A DNA stretch of 64,000 bases from Sinotaia quadrata (lineage: Eukaryota; Mollusca; Gastropoda; Architaenioglossa; Viviparidae): NCBI GenBank assembly GCA_028829895.1, contig CM054178.1, positions 69,637,835-69,701,834 of the forward strand. The letters run 5' to 3'. The notes under the pieces were generated by a model. That model was given only the letters and a program-made list of their open reading frames with translations, searched no databases and was not told where the DNA came from. Below, one piece after another: positions 57,601 to 64,000 of this stretch. Each line of letters starts with the position of its first letter. The stretch's first letter is position 1. The position numbers and the translations under genes are program-made.

Positions 57601-60600
57601 GCATGTCTCTAGGGGCAGACGATGTCTGTCATTCCAGTAGTAAGTTGTTTGTGTAGCGTCTGTAATTTAAAAAAAAAATTTTCCTGATGTGCAGTTGTTT
57701 AAGTTGAAAATCCGGCTCTCAACAGAACCACTCTAGTCAGATTCCTTTGCTTTACTGGTACTGACAAATAGAAGACAAAGTTTTAGAAGAAAATAATATT
57801 TATGTGGCCTTTCCTATTCGGTAATGACCATTTAGGCGTCTGTGATGGTCTTATTTACAAAAAAAAAATTCCATTTAATCATAAAACAATTACTGATTTC
57901 TTCTGGTCAGGAGGGAAGGCCGTTCAGATAGCTGCAGCGCACGGGGAATTTCTTGCTGAGTTTCAGACTTGAACAGTACTTTTGCCCTTGTTGCTGTCCT
58001 CTAGGGGTGGGTGGGAAATATTCATTATCTTGTGTTTGTGTAGATGACTGAATTGTATTCTTTCTGCCATCAGTATCCGTAATGGTGGGGGGGTATTGTG
58101 GTTGCCAAGATGTGTCATAAAGTATGGTGATTGTGTTGAAAAACCAGTATAGCCAATCTGGTTGTTATCTGTTCACAGGTCTTTCTTTGTTTTTGAATGT
58201 GTGGTGTTGTGTAGATCTGTTGGCATAGGCTTGTTTTTTATTTGTCACGAATCCATTTTGGCAGCTTTTTTTCCTGTTTGTGTTGTGGCCGCTTCCGTTG
58301 GCGTTTCTAGTACATCTCTTCTTTCTTTGGGGTAGTCGTTGTTGGTGTTTTTGAATTTTCCATTTGTCTTCTGTTGGATGGCAGCATTGATGATTGCTTC
58401 AGTGTGCTGTTCTCTTGTGTCCATCATAGGCATTTGCTGAGTTTTTTTTTGCATTTTAGTTGTAGTTGTCTGAGTTTCTGCCAGTTGTGTGTCATTGTTT
58501 GGGATTAGCATTGTGCTGTTGTTGTTTTTTTATTTGTCTTGATCATTTGTGTTAATTTTTCGCCTGCATGCATATAACATCTAACTTAATAAATGATGAG
58601 ACGAAAATGGTAGTGACATTATATTTAAGATTTCATTTATTCATTATTATAGATTCACTGAAACTGCAAATTGAATCAGATTTATCTTTACAGAAAATCT
58701 TTTGTTAATAAAGATATTTTAAAATACAAATTGATAACTTTGACATTAATGACATTATCACTATCTTTTGTCGTCTTTAGGATAGGTTTCCAAAATCTGA
58801 AGTTGATGTATATGTAACAGTCTTAGAGAATGATGGCGGGGGTAAGTGACATTTTGCTAATAAAAAAAATGGTTAAAATAATGATACATAAAGTTATTGA
58901 GTTTTCTTCCATAGAATTGTTTGTTAAAGCTTAAATTACTGTTCTCTAGTTTGCGGTTGTTCTTTCGTTCGTATTTGTTTTTCTTAATATACATTATTAT
59001 AAAGGTACTTTTGCTTGTTTATCTGTTTGTTTCTTTTATTTTTTTTTCAAATATTTTATATATATTTACTGGGAGGGGGGGACAACATATTATCTGTATA
59101 AATAAAACAGTATATATATAAAATGATTACTTATTAAATTAATTTTTGTGTCTGTGGCCTTAACTCATTTAAATTAAAAAAGAATTAGTGTCCTATTTAC
59201 TAAAGAAAACAAGGGAAATAATCTTTATTTTATAGCAAGATTGCACATTTTAATAGTTAGGCAGGCACTGTTGATAAGGGAAATAAATTCCTAGAAGGAT
59301 TGCCTCTCTGATGCCATTTTAGAAACACCTACTTGCTAAAGAAAATAAGAGGAATAAATGAATAGTAAGATTTTAAACTGATTATTTCATGATGACCTAA
59401 TAGCCAAAAATATCGGAGGGGAAAAAAGGGGAATAATGTTTTAGCAAGACTGTCCAATGAAGTATTTATTTTAGTTAGATCTAATCAATAAAGAACACAA
59501 GGGGAATAATTTCTTAGCAAGATTGCCCATTGAAGTGTGGATGTTAGGCATGCTTAATAAGGAAAACAAGGGGAATAATTTTTTAGCAAGACTGACCATT
59601 TTAATTCAGTGTTGCTTATTTTAGAATGTTATCTGAAGTTTGATTTATTTTTGATCCAGCCTTATCTGCCGCCATCACTTGTGCATCTTTAGCTTTAGCA
59701 GATGCTGGAATTGAAATGTATGATTTGGTGGTTGGCTGTTCTGCTGTAAGTATTAAACATGTATAATTTTTTTTATAACTTTCATTAGAATTTTAATCAG
59801 CAAATTTGTTTATTTGTATATGTTAAAAGCATACGTGTGCTTATGTGTTTTTGAAAGCAGGTTTATTTCAACATTTAAGTGTGTATAGTAAAGGAACATG
59901 ATTTTATACTTAAACATTTCCCTCTTTTTTAAAATTCATTTATTAACAGTGGATTATTTTCAGAGCATATGTATATTATTATTTTGTTTAAAAATACACT
60001 TTGTCATTACTTCCCTTAGATCATCAGGTACTTTCTCTTCATTATTATAACAAGAAAAAAATTAACACTAAGTTAGTAAAAGCAGACATTCTTCCATTCC
60101 TTTATTTTGCAAAATGTTGGTGAAAGCAACTTATCAGATGTCATTTTTTCATGTGAAGTAATATTACGAAAATATATCTCTAATTAGTCTTATTTAAAAA
60201 AATATTGTGTACCTTTAGAAAGTGTTAATGTGCATATATACACACACACATGCACACACAAACACATGCATATTTAACTATTATTTTTTCTTTATCCACT
60301 AAACACTAACTGTATACATATTTTACTTACTCAAAAACAGACCCTATTGAATAGGATGGCAACTTTTAAGAAAAGGGATTGAGATATTTTGCTGGTCTTT
60401 TTGAAAGAAGTTTATTGTTTCTCATATTTTATCATCCTAAATGTTAGTGGCCATGGCATTGTGTTACTTTTATGTGACATCCAATCAGCAGTTATAAAAA
60501 AAGAAGAAATACTTGTTTTAATAGTACTGATTCCAAACATCAAGAAATACTTTTTTAAATAGTTCTGATTACAAACATCAAGAAATGCTTTTTTAAATAG

Positions 60601-62827
60601 TTCTGATTACAAGCATCAAGAAATACTTTTTTTTAAAAAAATAGTTCTGATTGCAAACAGTGTAATTTTAAAGCTAGTTTACTTGGAGCACCAGCATTAA
60701 TTAACATACATGTTTCTTCAGATGACGTGTTACAAAATATTTATGACCTGGTATTCCTAATCTTTTGTTTAATCAGATACTCTGCAAAAAATGTTTTATT
60801 TACTTACATTCAGCAACTATTAGAGCTCATGGTATTGGCTAACAAATTGTTGCTGATGCTTAGGGAAATAATCAATTTGATTGTTTTTTGTCTGCTTCAG
60901 AAAATTCTTGGACAAAAAATTTGGATAGATCCAACAGAGAGGGAGGAGAGCTACAAGGTATCTGTTGTTGGTCTTTTCTTGATGTAAATTTGTAAGCAAC
61001 ATTTGTAAGAGCAAGAATTTGAGTGAATTATTTCCAACCTCATTTGCCAATTTTTGTCTGAGATTTGTTTGATGGTCTATAATATGTTTTATTTTTTGTG
61101 GGTTTTTGTTGTTGTTCTTACTGAACATTTTTAATTTCCTCTCTAGTTTTATATTTATTATTTAAATTTTGGTGTAAATATTCATAATGTTCTTTTAGTT
61201 ATTTGGAAGCAGTTTAATTTGTTACAGTTCCATAAAATTATCACTAATGCAACTTGCATATTTTTATGCGTATGAAAGAGTTTGTTTTGATGAGGAAATT
61301 ACCTTCCTTTACCTTATAAATTGTCTTCACAAATTATGCATGTGGTTTAAATTATTTCTTATATATAAAACTGTTACCATAGAACAAACTTTTAGTAATA
61401 GTTTTGTACAGTAAATATGATTATAATCATATATGCTGATTACTTTTCTTTTGACTATATAATTGCCAGTTGTGAGTATTAAAATGTCAAAATTCTAAAC
61501 ATTGATGTCAGATTAACCCACAGTTGTCACTTCTTTACCATATCAGCAACTGCAGTTCATAGTAGTTACTATATAAAGTTTCTAAATCACTACAACAACA
61601 TATCAGATCAAACTGAAATGCATGTAAAACTTTATTTGAAAAGAGAAATATTTTAATCTCGGCATTAAATATTGCCTCTCACTAAGTGAATAGTTAATCA
61701 TGTCTGACTGTAATCTTCACTGCTTTATTCACTAATTGAAGCATAATTTATGGAATATTTTCTTTTATTTACCATCTTATGAGTCAAACCGTCATAGTGG
61801 TATAGAAGCATGACTAAAACATATAAAAAGAAAATAATACAAGTAATATTCCAGTCCACTTGCTTTAATGTTTGGGCTTACAGTTCACACTAAAATATTA
61901 AACTGTTTACATTTAGAGCAATATATATTATTAATATTAAGATGAACTGGTGCTTTAGTTATAAAGAAGTAGGGAATGTTAATTTAAAATTTCTACCTAA
62001 TGGTGAATTTCTTGATTAACTTCTGTTATAGAATAATTTCTAATTACTTTTTAACATTGGGTAATTGTTGCGGTTGATTACATATTCAAAATATTCAAAT
62101 AGTGCTTTGCTGGAGTTATGCCTATAAATAAAGACATTTTTATCTTATCTCATTTTAAAAACCAGCAATTTTTTTCCCCACACTTTTTAATAGAAATAAT
62201 ATTATTTTTTTACCTCTCATTACATCAGAAGTCTCTAATTAATATGACTACACTAAGCCTTAAAATTATGTCTAATTAATATGACTACGTTAAGCCTTAA
62301 AATTATGTCTAATTAATATGACTATGTTAAGCCTTGAAATTATGTCTAATTAATATGACTACATTAAGCCTTGAAATTATGTCTAGTTAATATGACTACA
62401 TTAAGCCTTGAAATTATGTCTAATTAATATGACTCCATTAAGCCTTAAAATTATGTCTGATTAATATGACTATATTAAGCCTTGAAATGTTATTTGTGTA
62501 TTGGCCTTAAATTACATGTAAAAGAAATTCATTTTAATTTAAAGCAGTTTTCTTGACTGGCAACTTTTTTTTTTATATAATCTTTTCATAAATTAAGTTT
62601 TATTATCCATCAAAAAGTCATTAATCCATATTTATGCTTATGATGTTTTTCTTCTTTGATACTTAAAATAATCTACTGCTATAAATAATTCAAAACGGAT
62701 GGCTCCTCATTTGAAGGGGTCTGAAAATGACGGGAAGGGTCTGATGACGTTGGGACTGATGCCATCACTTTATCAAGTTTCAGCACTGACATTCTTGGGA
62801 GACATTGACTCTGAGGTTCTCTCACAG
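51609..62827 (+). CDS. EXOSC6: Exosome complex component MTR3 (EXOSC6), 3' end beyond window
   Basis: Eight exons join in phase: 51609-51686, 53887-53953, 55787-55865, 56792-56966, 58781-58841, 59660-59745, 60901-60957 and 62717-62827, 238 codons so far. The start MPDTRRINGPE matches the N-terminus of MTR3 proteins. RNase PH-fold signatures follow: ADGSRADGRKEKEHRPI, LRTGLISQARGSAY, TKVICAIYGPREV, CDFKFAPFS, LLEALEPAI, SAAITCASLALADAGIEMYD and LVVGCSA. MTR3 is one of six RNase PH-like subunits of the eukaryotic exosome ring; in animals it is catalytically inactive and pairs with RRP42 (EXOSC7), helping form the RNA channel for 3'-5' decay in nucleus and cytoplasm. The usual length of about 265-275 residues means roughly 25-35 residues, probably one exon, lie past 64000. 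Introns are long and full of repeats and transposon relics. Confidence 0.94.
52150..52200. repeat. (CTA)n-type microsatellite
   Basis: An imperfect run of ACT/CTA triplets lies in intron 1 of EXOSC6. A GT/GA-rich run follows at 52535-52566. Confidence 0.85.
54190..54950 (+). mobile_element. Degenerate non-LTR retrotransposon (LINE) reverse-transcriptase fragment
   Basis: Plus-strand translation in changing frames gives KMANWKASGLDQVQIFWFKH (the GxD template-binding region), LLSGIISDRIMTHFE, QLAIDKTIVNDIMKQRTYLA, then LSHSWILETVKVYK, FLITTAVVHCP and NRISIQNEIG. Order and wording are those of the fingers and palm of LINE reverse transcriptases. Several stops and frameshifts break it, and both ends are missing. 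It lies in intron 2 of EXOSC6 in the same orientation. Confidence 0.82.
55787..56966 (+). CDS. EXOSC6: EXOSC6 exons 3 and 4
   Basis: Exon 3 (55787-55865) has a strong pyrimidine-tract acceptor and encodes LRTGLISQARGSAYAEFSR. Exon 4 (56792-56966) continues YGPREVARREDFQMKGQVV and CDFKFAPFSCRVRHPH and ends with donor GTGAGT. Intron 3 between them holds a 34-bp tandem array. Confidence 0.93.
56200..56468. repeat. 29-34-bp tandem repeat, eight copies
   Basis: Units AATTTAGGCAA(ATG/CAG)AATG followed by TGCACCATCCTAGA occur with or without an extra AGAAT, giving two length classes. The array is in intron 3 of EXOSC6. Confidence 0.95.
57009..57491. mobile_element. Putative non-autonomous hAT-like element
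   Basis: The left end CAGTGAGTCATTGACTTATG and the reversed right end CAGCTAGTTGTCAACTTACA are imperfect inverted repeats. Outside them lie TATATATG and TATATGTG, an 8-bp duplication with one mismatch. CAG...CTG ends and an 8-bp duplication suggest hAT. The 483-base interior is non-coding. It inserted 42 bases downstream of the exon 4 donor of EXOSC6. Confidence 0.5.
57500..58560 (-). other. Minus-strand A/C-rich, coding-like transposon relic
   Basis: This part of intron 4 of EXOSC6 is markedly G/T-rich on the plus strand. On the minus strand a frame of 88 codons (58511-58245) begins MLIPNNDTQLAETQTTTTKM and is Gln/Thr/Lys-rich. Further minus-strand pieces to 57520 are broken by stops. In composition and ETQT-type wording it resembles the interior of the hAT element at 7.9-9.4 kb. 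A LINE ORF1 remnant is a possibility, but no domain was recognised. Confidence 0.35.
58781..59745 (+). CDS. EXOSC6: EXOSC6 exons 5 and 6
   Basis: Exon 5 (58781-58841) encodes DRFPKSEVDVYVTVLENDGG. Exon 6 (59660-59745) encodes LSAAITCASLALADAGIEM and YDLVVGCSA. The alanine-rich helix followed by ALADAGIEM is the strongest RNase PH family signature in the window. Confidence 0.93.
59180..59610. repeat. Degenerate tandem repeat in EXOSC6 intron 5
   Basis: AA(G)GGGAATAAT followed by TTAGCAAGA(C/T)TG(C/A)CCA recurs five to six times with spacings of about 60-120 bases. Confidence 0.65.
60500..60658. repeat. Tandem repeat, unit about 40 bases, four copies
   Basis: CATCAAGAAATACTTTTTTA followed by AATAGTTCTGATTACAAA recurs in intron 6 of EXOSC6 with small T/A-run differences. 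Confidence 0.9.
60901..62827 (+). CDS. EXOSC6: EXOSC6 exons 7 and 8
   Basis: Exon 7 (60901-60957) encodes KILGQKIWIDPTEREESYK with acceptor GCTTCAG. Exon 8 (62717-62827) encodes GKGLMTLGLMPSLYQVSAL and TFLGDIDSEVLSQ with donor GTATGT. The IDPTxxEE and LMPSxxQV motifs match MTR3. The exon 8 acceptor (TTTGAAG) has almost no pyrimidine tract, so its exact left edge is less certain. Confidence 0.85.
62228..62488. repeat. 37-38-bp tandem repeat, seven copies
   Basis: TCTAATTAATATGACTACAT followed by TAAGCCTTGAAATTATG recurs about 230-490 bases upstream of EXOSC6 exon 8. Copies are 90 percent or more alike. Confidence 0.95.
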
Positions 62828-64000
62828 GTATGTTTTTCTCTTTTTCTCTATTCCTAAGTACCCTAGTTCTAACATGTTTAATAAGAACTCGATTTTATCT
62901 TTATCAGGAATGAGAAAATTGGGGAAATAAAAAGTGCTCTTTGCTTTTCAATGTAGCAAATTTCTTAGGTTATTGCAGATGGTAGAGTGTATAAAACCCT
63001 TCAGATCTTGCAGTTATCTGTGACTTTTTCCTGCTTTAGTCTTAATTTTCTTTGGCTTACATCACACCTGCTTGCTTGTGACTGTACGTTGCCCAATCTG
63101 CAAACAACTTCCTTGATTATACTTTATGAGTGTAATCAGCTGTTAACACCTTTTTCTGCTGAATAGGTAATACTCTATTTCTGTTCTGTAATCCAGAAGT
63201 CCCAAATGACCAAGAATCCAGAATTAAAGAAAGTATTATAAAAAGACCACTAATATGCAGTGTAAAAGATTGACAAGCAATCAGAGATTAGATTGAAATG
63301 TGCAAAATACTAGTAAACAAGAGTTTAGGATTTGTACACTCTTAAGCAGTGTATACACTTATTTTAAAAAAGCAAGTTTTGGTTCTATATGAAACAAAGA
63401 ATTATCCCTGACATTATTTTATTTTGCATTAACTTATTCTATAAATCACACTAACTGGAAAACATCCTCCATTTCAGAATCAGAATTTCAAAAACTTCAT
63501 ACCATTTGTCACCAAGTTAAAATCACTAACCTACTGCAAACATTTTGATAATCATTTAAAAAAAATAATTCTTTTATTAAAGTTTGACAGATGTTAGCAC
63601 AGTATTTGAATTTCTAAACTTGATAGTGACACATTTCATTTACATACGTGAGCCATGTAATCACGCAAATGAAATTTGAATGTGCTACTTAAATTTATTT
63701 AATCATCAGGTTTACTTTAAAGTAGTTTGCTATTGACTAGAATATTTTGGGTCCCAGGCTTGCCTGATAAAAGGTCTGCTGCTGTATTTGTAAAACAAAT
63801 GTTTCCTATTTATTTTAGTATTGACATGTGTCCTGCAGCTAATTGAGAATTTACCTCCCTTTATAAAGAAAGGGGAAAGAATATCGAACTTTGTTGATAA
63901 TTCATTATTATTAATATATGTGAAACTACTTTATAAATATTATGTTAGTTTCAGAAATTTGCTTACACTTTGATGATGCCAAATGAAAATCTTAACACAT
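62828..64000. other. EXOSC6: Intron 8 of EXOSC6 (start), no exon recognised
   Basis: After the GTATGT donor at 62828 I searched for the MTR3 C-terminal helix, usually containing a GCxxLYxxMQ-like motif, and did not find it before the window ends. The sequence is AT-rich and otherwise featureless. Confidence 0.6.

Noticed and set aside
63826..63900. Possible last EXOSC6 exon after TCCTGCAG
   Set aside because: The translated sequence lacks the MTR3 C-terminal motifs, so the real terminal exon is probably beyond the window.

Overview
The window is AT-rich nuclear DNA from an intron-bearing animal. The four recognisable protein-coding genes (a Glut4EF/ZNF395/ZNF704-type transcription factor, a THEG-type sperm protein, the exosome subunit EXOSC6/MTR3 and a single-domain CULT protein), the small exons with GT-AG junctions and the repeat content fit a lophotrochozoan invertebrate. 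A mollusc, possibly a gastropod, is my best guess, because short elements ending in GTTATCTC are present; this is inference. No prokaryotic features, CRISPR arrays or rRNA genes were seen.

Layout. 1-5.2 kb: no recognisable gene, small duplicated segments and probably the 3' flank of the next gene. 5.2-10.1 kb, minus strand: four exons of a CULT-domain (cereblon-like) protein whose N-terminal exon was not found. Its largest intron holds a 2.27-kb hAT transposon with perfect 8-bp target duplications, plus a smaller inverted-repeat element. 10.1-13.5 kb: upstream region between this gene and the next, divergent one. 13.5-20.5 kb, plus strand: a complete seven-exon gene of 530 residues with a DUF4772/Tudor-like N-terminus, one C2H2 finger and a C-terminal C-clamp. 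20.5-31.6 kb: 11 kb of AT-rich DNA between two convergent genes. 31.6-41.5 kb, minus strand: a complete six-exon THEG/SPMAP2-family gene; intron 3 begins with a 1.1-kb array that repeats its own 5' splice site. 41.5-51.6 kb: intergenic, dominated by at least six independent tandem arrays. 51.6-62.8 kb and beyond, plus strand: eight exons of EXOSC6/MTR3; the last 25-35 residues lie past the window.

The genes do not form an operon or pathway. Orientation is CULT (-), ZNF (+), THEG (-), EXOSC6 (+), so CULT/ZNF and THEG/EXOSC6 are divergent and ZNF/THEG are convergent. All exon models were built by hand from reading-frame phase, splice consensus and family motifs. The phases close exactly in every gene, which is the main support. 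Most notable for follow-up: the array of splice-donor copies next to a real donor, the hAT element with an interior that is mostly not transposase, and a Phe replacing the first cage tryptophan in the CULT domain.
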